Shown piece after piece: positions 14,722 through 24,654 of a stretch of DNA of 44,371 nucleotides (within the stretch, counting starts at the first letter, position 1; the number at the start of each line of letters is the position of its first letter). The notes below the pieces were generated by a model, which was given only the letters and a program-made list of their open reading frames with translations, did no database searches and was not told the origin of the DNA. A program made the translations under genes and the position numbers. Source of the DNA: a bacterium (GTDB lineage Bacteria; Verrucomicrobiota; Verrucomicrobiia; Limisphaerales; UBA8199); assembly GCA_021784555.1 (NCBI GenBank), contig JAJYHY010000019.1, forward strand, positions 1 to 44,371, written 5' to 3'.

Positions 14722-17700
14722 ATGAAAAGCAAAGAAAGCGGAGAGCCGCAAATGGCTTGCGCCAAGGGAAGGCGGACGCTTCTTAAAGAAGCGATCAGCC
14801 CGTCATTTTGTTCGCCCGGCTGTGTGGCTGCAGACCGGAGACAATCGAACGGGCGGAGGAAGAATTGGTCCGCGGGCGCGCGCGGCGTGTCGGTGGTTCT
14901 TGGCTGGATGATGCTCTTGGCGCTCTCCACCGCGCCGGCCTTTGGCCAAGCCTTCGGAACGATCAGCGGGACCGTGACCGATCCGAGCGGGGCCGGAGTG
15001 CCGGGCGCCAAAGTGACTGCGACGGAGACTCTCACCGGCTTTTCGCGCCGCATCACTTCCGGCTCGACCGGGGAGTATGTGATTCCGAATCTGCGCCCGA
15101 CCGAATACACGCTGACCGTTGAGGCAAAAGGTTTCAAGAAAGCGATCCGTAAAGGCATTACGTTGCTCGCCAATCAAGCGGCCACAGTGGACATCCGCCT
15201 CCAGCTCGGCTCGACTGTCCAGACGGTGTCCGTGGTAGGAGCCGCGCCGTTGGTGAATACCACCACGCAGACTTTGAGCGACGTCGTGGGGCGGGATCGG
15301 ATGGTGGACTTGCCGTTGAACGGCCGCGACGCCGTTGAGTTGATGAACCTTGTGGCCGGAGCCAGCGGAGTGTCGCCAGCGACCACCACCAGCCAATCCA
15401 CGCTGCCCGGAGCCGCGCACGCCAATATCAACGGCTCCAGGGACAACCAGACGAGCTACTCGCTGGACGGGGCCAATTTTCTGGATCAATACTACAACGT
15501 CAACGTCCCCTTTCCCTTCCCGGACGCTTTGCAGGAATTCAGCGTGCAGACCGATAATTACAGCGCTCGCTACGGCGAAAATGCCGGCGGCGTGGTCAAC
15601 GTAGTCACCAAGAGCGGGACGAATCAATTTCACGGTGACCTGTTTGAGTTCGTGCGAAACCCGGTCTTTAACGCCCGCAATTTCTTTGCGGCGAACCGCG
15701 ACCAGATCAAACGAAACCAGTTCGGCGGCACGATCGGCGGCCCGGTCATCATTCCTCACGTGTACAACGGTCACGACCGCACTTTCTTCTTCTTCGGCTA
15801 CCAGGGTGAACGATACCGCGATGTGAGCTCGGCTCACGCCTTTATTCCGACCGCCGACGAACTCCAGGGAAATTTCTCGGCATTGCTCAGCGCCACCAAT
15901 CCCGATAACCCCTTCGGCAAAGCGGAGAAAATCGTCAATCCATTCCCGTACGCGGTCGGGACGACCGGCCCCCGCCAGGCCTTTCCGGGCAACATCATTC
16001 CGGCGAGCGGCCTTGATCCCGCCGCGCTCAAGCTGGCAGAAAACTATCTTCCGCACGTTGGCGGAACGGGCGAAGTCTTTTACACCCACCCCACCGTCCA
16101 GAATATCAACCAACTCATCCTTCGCGTGGACCAGAAGCTGGGCGATAAAGACACTCTGACCGGCCGGTGGTATAAGGACCACGTTCTCCTCGAGCCGCAA
16201 AACCCCGCCGGCAACCTCCTAGGCTACGGGGCCGGATTTGACCAGCCAGTGAACAACCTCATGATCCAGGAGACACACACCTTCCGGTCGAACTTGCTGA
16301 ACCAGGCCAGCTTCACCTTTTCGAATGTCCCGACCGCAAAGACGTTTGCGACCAACTCACCGAACGCAGCAACGTTCGGGGTCAAGGGTCTGTGGCTGCC
16401 CGCCACGCCCTGGATTCAGAATATCAGTGCTGCCGGCGCCTTCTCCATTTTCGGCGGCGCCTTGGGCCCTTTTAACAACAAGGACTACGGCGTCGAGGAC
16501 AATCTGAGCTGGGTCGTCGGCCGGCACAACATTGATCTGGGGGCAAGTTTTGACCACTCCATCGTCAACCTGGGCGACCAGTTCCTGTCCCAGGGGTCTT
16601 TCAACTTCAACGCCAGCGTGACCAATAATCCCCTCGCCAGCTTCTTGCTCGGCTACATGCAAAACTTCCGCCAAGGTTATGGCGAGTATAAAAACAATCG
16701 AGACAATTTCTGGGCGTTTTACTTTAACGATAGCTTCCACGCCACGCCGCGCCTGACGCTGAACTACGGCCTGCGCTACGAACCTTATTTCCCCTGGAAG
16801 GAGATTAAAGGCCGCGCAGAGCAGTTCAGCCCGGCGAACTATTACGCCCACGTGAAGTCCGTCAAGTTCCCGAACGCCCCGCCCGGTTTGCTTTTCCCTG
16901 GCGACCCGGGCGTTCCCTTTGCCGGGGTACGAGGCAATTACGCGGACTTCGCGCCGCGCGCGGGCTTCGCTTACGACCTCACCGGCAAGGGCAAGATGAG
17001 CCTTCGCGGCGGCGCGGGCTTCTTCTACGACTCCGGAACGGCGGGCGTGATCAACAACCGATTTGCGGATATTTCTCCTTTCAGCCCGCAGGTTTCGCTG
17101 ACGCCATCGCCCGGGCCGTTCAGCGATCCGCTTCAAGGTTATACCGGCTTTTACCCGTTTCCGTTCACCTATCCTCCCGCCAGCAATACTCAATTCTCGT
17201 TACCGGACCTGGTCATTACTTACGACCCCTCCACCAAATACCTGGTGCCGGTGACCTACCAATGGGACCTCGTGCTGGAGCGCGAACTCGCTCGTAACTG
17301 GATGCTCCAAGTCGCTTACGTCGGCTCCGCAGCGCGCCATGAAAAGGAAACCATTGAGCTCGATCCGGCGCGATATATTCCCGGCAGCAAGCTGGGAACC
17401 GACGCGCGAAGGCTGTTTGCGCCGTATTACGGCTCGATCTCGATGGACGGCCAGGACGTCAATGCCAACTTCAATGCCCTGGAAGTCACGCTCAAAAAGC
17501 GCCTCGCGCGCCATCTTAGCCTCACCGCCGCTTACACCTATTCCAAAGCCCTCGACGATGTGCCGAATGGCGGCGGCAACAACGACATTGGAGCGGATTC
17601 GCCTTCTGCTCTTCCCTGGTACTTCCCGGGTCGGCACCAATTCGACTATGGGCCGTCGGGCTTCGATCAGACCCATCGGCTGGTAGTTTCCTACGTGTGG

Positions 17701-18213
17701 ATGCTGCCTCAATTCTCCAACCGCAACCGCTTCACGCACGATGTCTTGGGCAACTGGCAGTGGACTGGCATCGTGACCGCCCAAACCGGAGGGCCTTTCA
17801 CCATCACTGCCGGCAAAGATCAATCTCAAACCGGCTTGAACCAAGACCGCGGCGTGGAACTGCCCGGCGTTCCTGCTTTCGCGTCCAACAAATTCGGCGC
17901 TTGTGTCAATCGCGCCCCCTGTGTGGATTATCTGAATCCCGCGGCTTTCACCGAGCCGGCCATCGGGACGTTTGGGACGCTAGGCAAGGATAGTTTCCGA
18001 GGCCCGGCCTTCTTTGGTTGGGACATGGGCCTGTTCAAGGAGGTCCCGCTCACCGAGCGTTTCCGACTCCAGTTTCGCGCGGAATTCTTCAACGTATTCA
18101 ACACCGTCAACTTCAATAACCCGACCGCCAGCGTGAGCGGCTCCGGCTTTGGAACCATCAATGGAGCGGGCGGGCCTAGAATTGGCCAATTGGCGGTGAA
18201 GCTGATTTTCTAA
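14722..18213 (+). CDS. TonB-dependent receptor with carboxypeptidase-regulatory-like domain
   Basis: An 1163-residue outer-membrane receptor of the type expanded in Acidobacteriota. A long N-terminal extension precedes a signal-peptide-like stretch at about 55-75 (VVLGWMMLLALSTAPAFGQ). Then come a beta-sandwich domain (GTISGTVTDPSGAGVPGAKV, GEYVIPNLRPTEYTL), a plug (DRMVDLPLNGRDAVELMNLV) and a beta barrel (RLTLNYGLRYEP, DFAPRAGFAYDLTGKG, FRLQFRAEFFNVFNTVNFNN) ending in Phe. It should import a glycan or glycoside using TonB energy. The start at 14722 is supported by GGAGGGAG seven bases upstream, though it leaves an odd 50-residue pre-signal region. It heads a unit with GH2 and GH27 genes. It faces the UxaA operon across a shared 284-bp region. 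Confidence 0.9.
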   Translation: MKSKESGEPQMACAKGRRTLLKEAISPSFCSPGCVAADRRQSNGRRKNWSAGARGVSVVLGWMMLLALSTAPAFGQAFGTISGTVTDPSGAGVPGAKVTATETLTGFSRRITSGSTGEYVIPNLRPTEYTLTVEAKGFKKAIRKGITLLANQAATVDIRLQLGSTVQTVSVVGAAPLVNTTTQTLSDVVGRDRMVDLPLNGRDAVELMNLVAGASGVSPATTTSQSTLPGAAHANINGSRDNQTSYSLDGANFLDQYYNVNVPFPFPDALQEFSVQTDNYSARYGENAGGVVNVVTKSGTNQFHGDLFEFVRNPVFNARNFFAANRDQIKRNQFGGTIGGPVIIPHVYNGHDRTFFFFGYQGERYRDVSSAHAFIPTADELQGNFSALLSATNPDNPFGKAEKIVNPFPYAVGTTGPRQAFPGNIIPASGLDPAALKLAENYLPHVGGTGEVFYTHPTVQNINQLILRVDQKLGDKDTLTGRWYKDHVLLEPQNPAGNLLGYGAGFDQPVNNLMIQETHTFRSNLLNQASFTFSNVPTAKTFATNSPNAATFGVKGLWLPATPWIQNISAAGAFSIFGGALGPFNNKDYGVEDNLSWVVGRHNIDLGASFDHSIVNLGDQFLSQGSFNFNASVTNNPLASFLLGYMQNFRQGYGEYKNNRDNFWAFYFNDSFHATPRLTLNYGLRYEPYFPWKEIKGRAEQFSPANYYAHVKSVKFPNAPPGLLFPGDPGVPFAGVRGNYADFAPRAGFAYDLTGKGKMSLRGGAGFFYDSGTAGVINNRFADISPFSPQVSLTPSPGPFSDPLQGYTGFYPFPFTYPPASNTQFSLPDLVITYDPSTKYLVPVTYQWDLVLERELARNWMLQVAYVGSAARHEKETIELDPARYIPGSKLGTDARRLFAPYYGSISMDGQDVNANFNALEVTLKKRLARHLSLTAAYTYSKALDDVPNGGGNNDIGADSPSALPWYFPGRHQFDYGPSGFDQTHRLVVSYVWMLPQFSNRNRFTHDVLGNWQWTGIVTAQTGGPFTITAGKDQSQTGLNQDRGVELPGVPAFASNKFGACVNRAPCVDYLNPAAFTEPAIGTFGTLGKDSFRGPAFFGWDMGLFKEVPLTERFRLQFRAEFFNVFNTVNFNNPTASVSGSGFGTINGAGGPRIGQLAVKLIF

Positions 18214-18413
18214 ATTCGTAGCTCCGGCATCGGCCAGCCGGGTGCTGCGCAGCGCAATCGTCTCACTTAGGCTGCGCGTCGCGGTCGGCGCTTGGACCCG
18301 GAGCATTGAGACCAGCTCTCTGAAAGCTGCGACTTATCGGACCTGGCGCCCCGAACCGGTCGCGGGTGAAGGGCTGCGCGGGGGGGAAACCCACGGCCAG
18401 TCGAGGAGGAGGA

Positions 18414-21071
18414 ATGATTCATCGAATGCGGCACGGCCTCGCGGCGGTAGTAACGGCGCTGGCGTGCGCCGGGCCGGTTTTTGCGCCGGCGCCTACCGGG
18501 GCGTCAACGCTCAAGAAACCATCCTCCGAGTTCCCGCGCTCTGTTCTCTTGCTGGATAACGGTTGGATGTTCCATCCGATGCCGGACTTCCGGTCGTGGC
18601 CCGCCCTGCCCCAGCTTTCTACGGCCCAACTCAAGCAGTTGCATTGCCCGTGGCCCGGCGACAACTGGCAGCCCGTCCAACTTCCCGATGATTACGTCGT
18701 GCGAGGAAGCTTTTCCCGCCAGCCCAATCCAGCGCTGCTGGCTGATGGCGCGCAATGCCTTCCGGGCGGCCGTGAGTGTCGCCTACACGCCTCGGGAAGC
18801 GCGCTTGCATCCGCCCGCCGGCTGGCTAAGATGAAGCACCTTCCTCGACATGGCCGCTCGGCCTATGGCGGGCACGGGTACTTGCCCCTCTATCCAGCTT
18901 GGTATCGGCGCACGTTCTTTCTCCCAACCTCCGACCGCGGCAAAAGCGTTTGGCTCAACTTTGGAGGGGTGTACCGCGATGCTGTGGTTTTTGTTGATGG
19001 GCGCCTCATGGCGCAGCATCCCAGCGGGTACACAGGGTTTCGGCTGAACATCACGTCGGTCGTCCGTTACGGAAAGCAAAACGATGTTGCTGTCTTTGTT
19101 GATCCACGCTGGTTCGAAGGTTGGTGGTATGAAGGCGGAGGAATCTATCGTCACGTGCGTTTAATCGTCACGGGCAAACTCCATGTGGCGCCGTGGGGGA
19201 CGTTTGTCATCTCCAAGGTTCCTGGCCCCATCCAATACGGCTCGCCGGGTGGAGATCGCGCGGCGGCCCAACTGACCATTCAAACCACGGTTCGCAACGA
19301 TCATGAGACCGGCCAAAGGTTCGTTTTGGCGTCGCGGGTCATTGACCCCACAGGAAAGGTTGTTGCTTCAGCCGCCAGCGAGGAAATGCTGTCCGCCGGG
19401 CAACAAGCCACGTTTAGCCAGAGCGCGACAGTGCGGAACGCACTCCTGTGGTCGTTGCGCCATTGCAATCTCTACCGGCTGCTTACCACACTGCATGTGG
19501 GCCACGCGGCGGTTGACCGCAAGCTCACGACATTCGGCATTCGGACGCTTCGGTTTGACCCAGATCGCGGCTTCTTTCTCGACGGCAAGCACGTGGAAAT
19601 CCGTGGGGTTGCTAACCACCAGGACTTTCCGGGAGTGGGCATCGGCGCGCCCGACAATCTCTGGGCGTGGCGAATTGCCAAGCTCAAGGCGATGGGCGCC
19701 AACGCTTATCGCTGCTCGCATAACCCCCTCGCCTCAGCCTTTTATCGGGCCTGCGACCGCATGGGCATGCTGGTCATGGATGAGAACCGGCATCTCGGAG
19801 ACACCTACTACCCGAAGTCGGCCGCGGGGACGCCCTTTTCCGACCTGTCGGACCTCAACGCCATGGTCCTCCAACATCGGAACCATCCCTCGATCATCAT
19901 GTGGTCCATGTGCAACGAGGAGGGACTGCAAAAGACAGCTTACGGCGCCAAGCTGTTTGCCGCCATGAAGGCCGACGTAAAAAAGATCGATCCAACTCGT
20001 CCCGTCACCAGCGCCATGAACGGCGGCTACACGAAAGTCGGATTCCTTTCCGTGGAAGACATTTTCGGGATGAACTATCACAACCCAGAGTTCGCTCAAC
20101 TACACCGAGAGTATCCACATTTGATGATTTTTGGCAGTGAAGACGTGAATGCTTACAGCTCCCGCGGCGCGTATGAATCGCGCCGAGCCACTGCGCGCTG
20201 CTCCGAATACGGTCTCGGCTACGGCCCCGCTGCCAAAGCCGCCAAAGGCTTTTTCCACGGCCACGAGCCTTGGCTTTCCTGGGCGCCAGTGATGGCGCAT
20301 CCTTTTGTGGCCGGGGAATTTGTGTGGACCGGCTTCGATTATCGTGGCGAACCCAATCCTTACAGTTGGCCGGCGGTCACCAGCCAGACCGGGTCGTTGG
20401 ACCTTTCCGGGTTCTCCAAACCCGTCTATTACTATTGGAAAGCCTGGTGGGGAACAAAACCCTCAGTTTATATCTTCCCGAGTTGGAATCTTTCCAAGGC
20501 CATGATCGGTAAAACCGTTCTTGTCCGGTGCTTTTCAAATTGCGATCGCGTCAAACTCTTGCTGAATGGCAAAAGTCTAGGGACAAAGGACATGCCCCGC
20601 GACCAATACCTGGACTGGCAGGTTCCATATGAGCCCGGCGTCGTAACCGCTCGCGGGTACGATCATGGCCGGCTTGTGGCGTCGTACACTGTCCGCGCCG
20701 CCGGCCACCCGGTGGCTTTGCGCCTCGTTTCAGAGGTTAAGGGCATAACGGCCAATGGGGAGGATATCGCGCCGATCAGTGTAGAGATCATTGATAGTCA
20801 CGGGGAGGTCGTGCCCAGCGCAAACAACTTGGTTCATTTCACCGTTACGGGCGCTGGGACGCTGGCCGGCGTTGGCAACGGCAATCCCTCCAGCCACGAG
20901 CCGAATTTTGCGAGCTACCGCCACGCCTTCCGAGGGCTGTGCATGGTTCTGGTTCGCGCGGCGGATCATCCGGGAACCATCACGGTGAGCGCGCAAGCCT
21001 CGCGACTGCCCCCGGCGCATATCACCATTCACACTGCGCCCGCCGCGCCGCTCCAACGAGCAGCCAATTGA
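18414..21071 (+). CDS. Secreted glycoside hydrolase family 2 (beta-galactosidase-like)
   Basis: An 885-residue GH2 enzyme. After a signal peptide (about 1-30) come a jelly-roll sugar-binding domain (AWYRRTFFLP, FGGVYRDAVVFVDG, GGIYRHVRL), an immunoglobulin-like domain, and the TIM barrel (FFLDGKHVEIRGVANHQDFP, NAYRCSHNP). The acid/base Glu502 is in MWSMCNEEGL and the likely nucleophile Glu576 in FGSEDVN. A C-terminal Ig-like DUF4982-type region and a further Big-like domain (VKGITANGEDIAPISVEI) follow. The jelly-roll carries an unusual insert (about 98-158, with Cys residues and HGYLPLYPAWY). It probably removes beta-linked galactose or uronic acid from oligosaccharides in the periplasm. I use the ATG at 18414 because GGAGGAGG lies just before it. 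It is 52 bp before the GH27 gene. Confidence 0.88.
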   Translation: MIHRMRHGLAAVVTALACAGPVFAPAPTGASTLKKPSSEFPRSVLLLDNGWMFHPMPDFRSWPALPQLSTAQLKQLHCPWPGDNWQPVQLPDDYVVRGSFSRQPNPALLADGAQCLPGGRECRLHASGSALASARRLAKMKHLPRHGRSAYGGHGYLPLYPAWYRRTFFLPTSDRGKSVWLNFGGVYRDAVVFVDGRLMAQHPSGYTGFRLNITSVVRYGKQNDVAVFVDPRWFEGWWYEGGGIYRHVRLIVTGKLHVAPWGTFVISKVPGPIQYGSPGGDRAAAQLTIQTTVRNDHETGQRFVLASRVIDPTGKVVASAASEEMLSAGQQATFSQSATVRNALLWSLRHCNLYRLLTTLHVGHAAVDRKLTTFGIRTLRFDPDRGFFLDGKHVEIRGVANHQDFPGVGIGAPDNLWAWRIAKLKAMGANAYRCSHNPLASAFYRACDRMGMLVMDENRHLGDTYYPKSAAGTPFSDLSDLNAMVLQHRNHPSIIMWSMCNEEGLQKTAYGAKLFAAMKADVKKIDPTRPVTSAMNGGYTKVGFLSVEDIFGMNYHNPEFAQLHREYPHLMIFGSEDVNAYSSRGAYESRRATARCSEYGLGYGPAAKAAKGFFHGHEPWLSWAPVMAHPFVAGEFVWTGFDYRGEPNPYSWPAVTSQTGSLDLSGFSKPVYYYWKAWWGTKPSVYIFPSWNLSKAMIGKTVLVRCFSNCDRVKLLLNGKSLGTKDMPRDQYLDWQVPYEPGVVTARGYDHGRLVASYTVRAAGHPVALRLVSEVKGITANGEDIAPISVEIIDSHGEVVPSANNLVHFTVTGAGTLAGVGNGNPSSHEPNFASYRHAFRGLCMVLVRAADHPGTITVSAQASRLPPAHITIHTAPAAPLQRAAN

Positions 21072-21122
21072 GAAGCTACCAGCGCCCGGCCGCCATCTTC
21101 GCTTTCAGAAAGGATCCGGTTT

Positions 21123-22283
21123 ATGGCTCTGAAACCATACCGATTGTTTATCTTGGCCCTTATTTTCTCTTGGCTTGCCGGGGTAGCTTTCGCAAAAGGA
21201 CCCGAGCTGGCTCGCACCCCGCCGATGGGATGGAACAGTTGGAATCATTTTCATTTGAACATCAATGAGGCCGTCATTCGCGCCCAGGCAAAAGCCATGG
21301 TCACCAGCGGCATGAGGGCCGCTGGCTACCGTTACGTCGTCATTGATGGCGGCTGGGAAGGCTACCATAACGCTCGAGGAGTCTTCCGGCCTGACATTCT
21401 CAAGTTCCCGCACATGAAGGCGTTGTGCGACTACATCCATAGCCTTGGCCTGAAAGTAGGCATTCACGACAGCCCCGGACCGGTCACTTGCGCCGGCCGC
21501 GCTGCCAGTTACGGCCATGAGCGCCAGGATGCGGAGACTTTCGCTCGCTGGGGCATTGATTATGTCAAGTACGACTGGTGTAGTGGCAGCTTGGTTTATA
21601 AGCCTGACCAGATGAAGGCAGCCTACGAAAAATTCCATCGAGATTTGCTGCGGACCGGCCGGCCCATTCTTTATAGTTTGTGCCAGTACGGCATGCAGGA
21701 CGTCTGGAAATGGGGAGCCTCGGTTGGCGGCAACATGTGGCGGACCACGGGCGATATCACTGACAACTACTATCGCATGGCCTATATCGGCTTCGAGCAA
21801 AACGGCCTGCAAAAGTACGCTGGGCCGGGCCATTGGAACGATCCCGACATGCTCGAGGTGGGCAATGGCGGGATGACGAATGAAGAATACCGCACGCAGA
21901 TGAGCTTGTGGTGCATCCTGGCCGCTCCCTTGATTGCCGGCAACGACTTGACCAAAATGACCCCGCAAACTCTGGCCATCTTGACTAACCGGGAGGTCAT
22001 TGCGGTGGACCAGGACCCGGACGGAATCCAGGGACATCGGGTGTGGGCAGAGGGCCCGCTGGAAATCTGGATGAAACCGCTGGCGGACGGCGGTAAAGCC
22101 GTGGGAATGTTCAACCGTGACGAACATGAAATGACCATCACTTTGAGGTTCAAAGATATCGGCATCACCGGGCCCGCGCAGTTGCGCGATCTGTGGGCGC
22201 ATCAGGACCTGGGAACTTTCAACAGGGCCTATACGGCCATCGTGCCCAAACACGGCGTGGTTCTGCTCAGGGTGAAACAATAA
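21123..22283 (+). CDS. Secreted alpha-galactosidase, GH27
   Basis: A 386-residue GH27 enzyme with a clear signal peptide (LFILALIFSWLAGVAFA). It has the family opening TPPMGWNSWNHF, catalytic nucleophile Asp151 in GIDYVKYDWCSG, acid/base Asp211 in MWRTTGDITDNY, and PGHWNDPDMLEVGNGG with QMSLWCILAAPLIAGNDL. A small C-terminal beta domain ends at LLRVKQ. It should release terminal alpha-linked galactose (or N-acetylgalactosamine, arabinopyranose) from material imported by the TonB receptor. The gene follows the GH2 gene on the same strand with a 51-bp gap, and the sugar kinase-aldolase-isomerase genes follow it. Confidence 0.93.
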   Translation: MALKPYRLFILALIFSWLAGVAFAKGPELARTPPMGWNSWNHFHLNINEAVIRAQAKAMVTSGMRAAGYRYVVIDGGWEGYHNARGVFRPDILKFPHMKALCDYIHSLGLKVGIHDSPGPVTCAGRAASYGHERQDAETFARWGIDYVKYDWCSGSLVYKPDQMKAAYEKFHRDLLRTGRPILYSLCQYGMQDVWKWGASVGGNMWRTTGDITDNYYRMAYIGFEQNGLQKYAGPGHWNDPDMLEVGNGGMTNEEYRTQMSLWCILAAPLIAGNDLTKMTPQTLAILTNREVIAVDQDPDGIQGHRVWAEGPLEIWMKPLADGGKAVGMFNRDEHEMTITLRFKDIGITGPAQLRDLWAHQDLGTFNRAYTAIVPKHGVVLLRVKQ

Positions 22284-22346
22284 CCCCAAACGGCCAGGCT
22301 CCTGCTGATACGCCTTCATGGCGCCGGGGAGGCTTGTGGTATCTGA

Positions 22347-22352
22347 TATAAT
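22347..22352 (+). promoter_or_regulatory. Candidate -10 box before the phosphofructokinase gene
   Basis: TATAAT lies 24 bases before the ATG in an otherwise GC-rich region, suggesting a start of transcription between the glycosidase genes and the kinase-aldolase-isomerase set. The -35 is not recognisable, so an activator may be needed. Confidence 0.35.
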
Positions 22353-22376
22353 TGTGAACTCTGAGATGGAGTTCCG

Positions 22377-23603
22377 ATGTCGCGAACGGCAAGCGTGGTG
22401 ATCGCGCAGGGTGGCGGGCCAACGCCGGTGATCAACGCCAGCTTATTGGGCGTCGTGCGCCAGGCGGCCCGCGAGCTGGGAGCCGGCGGCGAAATCTGGG
22501 GCGCGCGGAACGGCATCACGGGTGTCCTTCAAAACTGCTGGCTCGACTTGCGGAAAGTGAGCGGCCAATGGTGGGACCAGATTGCCGCTTCGCCAGGTTC
22601 CGCTTTGGGCTCTTGCCGAAAGATGTTGAACGCCGAGGAGGCTGCCAGAGCCGTCTCGACCCTGAAACAAAAGGACGTTCGGTACTTCTTTTACATCGGC
22701 GGCAACGACTCGATGGACACCGCTCTGAAAATGAATTTAGCGGCTTTGGAATTGCGCTATGAAATGGTATGCTGCGGAATTCCAAAAACGATCGACAACG
22801 ATCTTCCCTTGACGGACCACTGCCCCGGGTTCGCGTCCGCGGCGCGCTTTATCGCTCAGTCCGCGGCCGATCTGGGAATGGACATCCGCAGCCTTCCCAC
22901 GCCCGTATCGGTCCTCGAAGTCATGGGGCGTGACGCCGGCTGGCTCGTCGCGGCGACCCTGCTGGCGAGGAAGGACCCTGACGACGCGCCGCATCTGATT
23001 TATGTTCCCGAGATTCCTTTAATCCTCGAGAAGTTTTTAAGCGACGTGCAAACCGTTTATGACAGGCTCGGGTGGGTTGTAGTCGCAGTCTCCGAGGGGG
23101 TCCGGGACGAAGGGGGACAAAGCTGGAGCGGACGGCGTGACGAAAAAACCACCGATGATTTCGGGCACCGATTGCCGGGCGACGTTGCCGCCACGCTGGC
23201 GAGTCTGGTCACCTCAGAATTAGGACTCCGCGCCCGCAGCGAAAAGCCGGGGCTGCTGGGGCGGTCGTCGGCGATGATGGTCTCCTCCGTGGACCGCCGC
23301 GAGGCCGAAGAAGTGGGCGCTTTTGGTTTTGCATGGGCCAGGAAAGGCAATACTGGCTTTATGGCGTCCATCGAGCGGCAGCCCGGCCCCGCTTACCGCG
23401 TCAGCTACGGCGCGGTTCCTCTGCAAGAGGTCGAGGGTCAGACGCGCCTTTTGCCTTTAGATTACATTGCCGACAACCAGAATGACATCCGGCCCGAATA
23501 CCGTGCCTACGTGGAGCCGCTGATTGGCGGCCCACTCGCGCCGTATGCCCGCCTGGACACCGCGCCATTCGGGTGCAACAATCTCACTACCCGAGGACAA
23601 TGA
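22377..23603 (+). CDS. Pyrophosphate-type 6-phosphofructokinase (PfkA superfamily)
   Basis: A 408-residue PfkA-superfamily enzyme. GGGPTPVINAS opens the fold. YIGGNDSMDT (about 106-115) replaces the GGDGS of ATP-dependent enzymes with Asp111 at the position that blocks ATP, and PKTIDNDLP (136-144) has the Lys typical of pyrophosphate users. GRDAGWL and SEGVRDEGG follow. It phosphorylates fructose 6-phosphate or a close relative such as tagatose 6-phosphate, possibly reversibly with pyrophosphate. The first acidic residue of the usual GGDDS motif is Asn here, which I believe also occurs in other members. GGAG precedes the ATG. Its TGA is one base from the aldolase ATG, so kinase and aldolase are coupled and probably act in sequence. 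Confidence 0.88.
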   Translation: MSRTASVVIAQGGGPTPVINASLLGVVRQAARELGAGGEIWGARNGITGVLQNCWLDLRKVSGQWWDQIAASPGSALGSCRKMLNAEEAARAVSTLKQKDVRYFFYIGGNDSMDTALKMNLAALELRYEMVCCGIPKTIDNDLPLTDHCPGFASAARFIAQSAADLGMDIRSLPTPVSVLEVMGRDAGWLVAATLLARKDPDDAPHLIYVPEIPLILEKFLSDVQTVYDRLGWVVVAVSEGVRDEGGQSWSGRRDEKTTDDFGHRLPGDVAATLASLVTSELGLRARSEKPGLLGRSSAMMVSSVDRREAEEVGAFGFAWARKGNTGFMASIERQPGPAYRVSYGAVPLQEVEGQTRLLPLDYIADNQNDIRPEYRAYVEPLIGGPLAPYARLDTAPFGCNNLTTRGQ

Positions 23604-23604
23604 C

Positions 23605-24654
23605 ATGGCAACCCCTGTTTATCACATCGGCGAATATCGCTTTTCCCCCGAAGAATTTCTCCCCGGGAAACTGTTTGAAGCTATCACCGATGTGCGCGTT
23701 GACAGGCCGGAGATCATTCTCGAGGAGGCTCGAAAGCGCCGCAAGCGGCCGCGGCTGACGCTGGACGGGAAACTGGTGATTCTCGCCACCGACCACCCGG
23801 GGCGCCGGGTCACGGGCCTGGGCGCCGACGACCCTCTGGGCATGGGTGACCGTCACAGCTATCTGGCGCGCGCGCTGCGCGTGCTGACCACGCCCGGATG
23901 CGACGGCATTATGGGAACCACGGACTTCATGGAGGACTTGCTAATTGTCAGCGTGCTCGTTCGCGAATCCGGAGGGGCATCTTTCATTGATGATAAGGTG
24001 CTCGTCGGGTGTATGAATCGTGGCGGGCAGGCTGGCGTGGCGGGCGAAATTGACGACCGATTCACCTCCTTCACTGCCCGGCAACTGAAGCGCATGAATT
24101 TCGACGGCGGCAAACTGATGTACCGGCTGGACCCGGAAGACGACCGTACCATCAAGGCCATCAGCGATTGCGCCCAGGCGGTCACCGAACTTTATCGCGA
24201 AGACCTGTACGCCTTCCTCGAACCCATGAGCGTGCGAAGAAAGAAGGATGGCGGTTACGAGACCGTCAAGACCATCGAAGCGCTGGTGCGCGACGCCGGT
24301 GCAGCCGCGGCCCTGGGAGAGTCTTCCGGGCGAACATTCCTCAAGCTTTCCTACACGGAAGGCTACGACCGCGTGGCCCGCGCCACAACCTTGCCGATTC
24401 TCATGCTGGGTGGCCCGCCGAGAGAGGACCCTACTTCGATTCTCAGGGACTTCACGGCCGGCATGAAGGCGGGCGCCAACGTTCGCGGAGTGATGGTCGG
24501 ACGCAACGTTTCCTTCGCTGCAACAGAGGATCCCCGCGCGCTTGCCGCAGCCGTTTGTGGAATTGTCCATGACAACCTGACGACGGATGCCTCGCTCGAT
24601 CGGCTTGCCGCAGAGCGCGGAAATCAAATGGATCTTTTCGCGCCCTGGCGCTGA
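23605..24654 (+). CDS. Class I aldolase of the DeoC/LacD-like Cgl0159 family
   Basis: A 349-residue TIM-barrel protein resembling the Cgl0159 family, which is related to DeoC/FbaB/LacD aldolases. The candidate Schiff-base lysine is Lys247 in GRTFLKLSYTEGYDRV. Phosphate-binding turns are ILMLGGPPRED and GVMVGRNVSFA. LVILATDHPGRRVTGLGADD and IMGTTDFMEDLL form the early strands. It would cleave a phosphorylated ketose into triose products. I start at 23605 (MATPVYHIGEY), one base after the kinase stop, because the longer frame from 23524 lies within the kinase gene. Direct coupling to a phosphofructokinase-type enzyme implies a ketose bisphosphate or related substrate; the family is poorly characterised. 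Confidence 0.8.
   Translation: MATPVYHIGEYRFSPEEFLPGKLFEAITDVRVDRPEIILEEARKRRKRPRLTLDGKLVILATDHPGRRVTGLGADDPLGMGDRHSYLARALRVLTTPGCDGIMGTTDFMEDLLIVSVLVRESGGASFIDDKVLVGCMNRGGQAGVAGEIDDRFTSFTARQLKRMNFDGGKLMYRLDPEDDRTIKAISDCAQAVTELYREDLYAFLEPMSVRRKKDGGYETVKTIEALVRDAGAAAALGESSGRTFLKLSYTEGYDRVARATTLPILMLGGPPREDPTSILRDFTAGMKAGANVRGVMVGRNVSFAATEDPRALAAAVCGIVHDNLTTDASLDRLAAERGNQMDLFAPWR

Noticed and set aside
14803-16200. Minus-strand ORF of 465 codons
   Set aside because: It is the antisense shadow of the TonB receptor gene, caused by GC-rich third positions.
18414-22283. GH2 and GH27 genes as sulfoquinovosidases
   Set aside because: Known sulfoquinovosidases belong to other families (GH31, GH188); motifs here are those of ordinary GH2 and GH27 enzymes, so a link to sulfoquinovose is not claimed from them.
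22341-22357. TGATAT half-site before the phosphofructokinase, similar to the GntR operator
   Set aside because: The second half does not match ATATTA and there is no inverted symmetry; it is better explained as part of the TATAAT -10 box.
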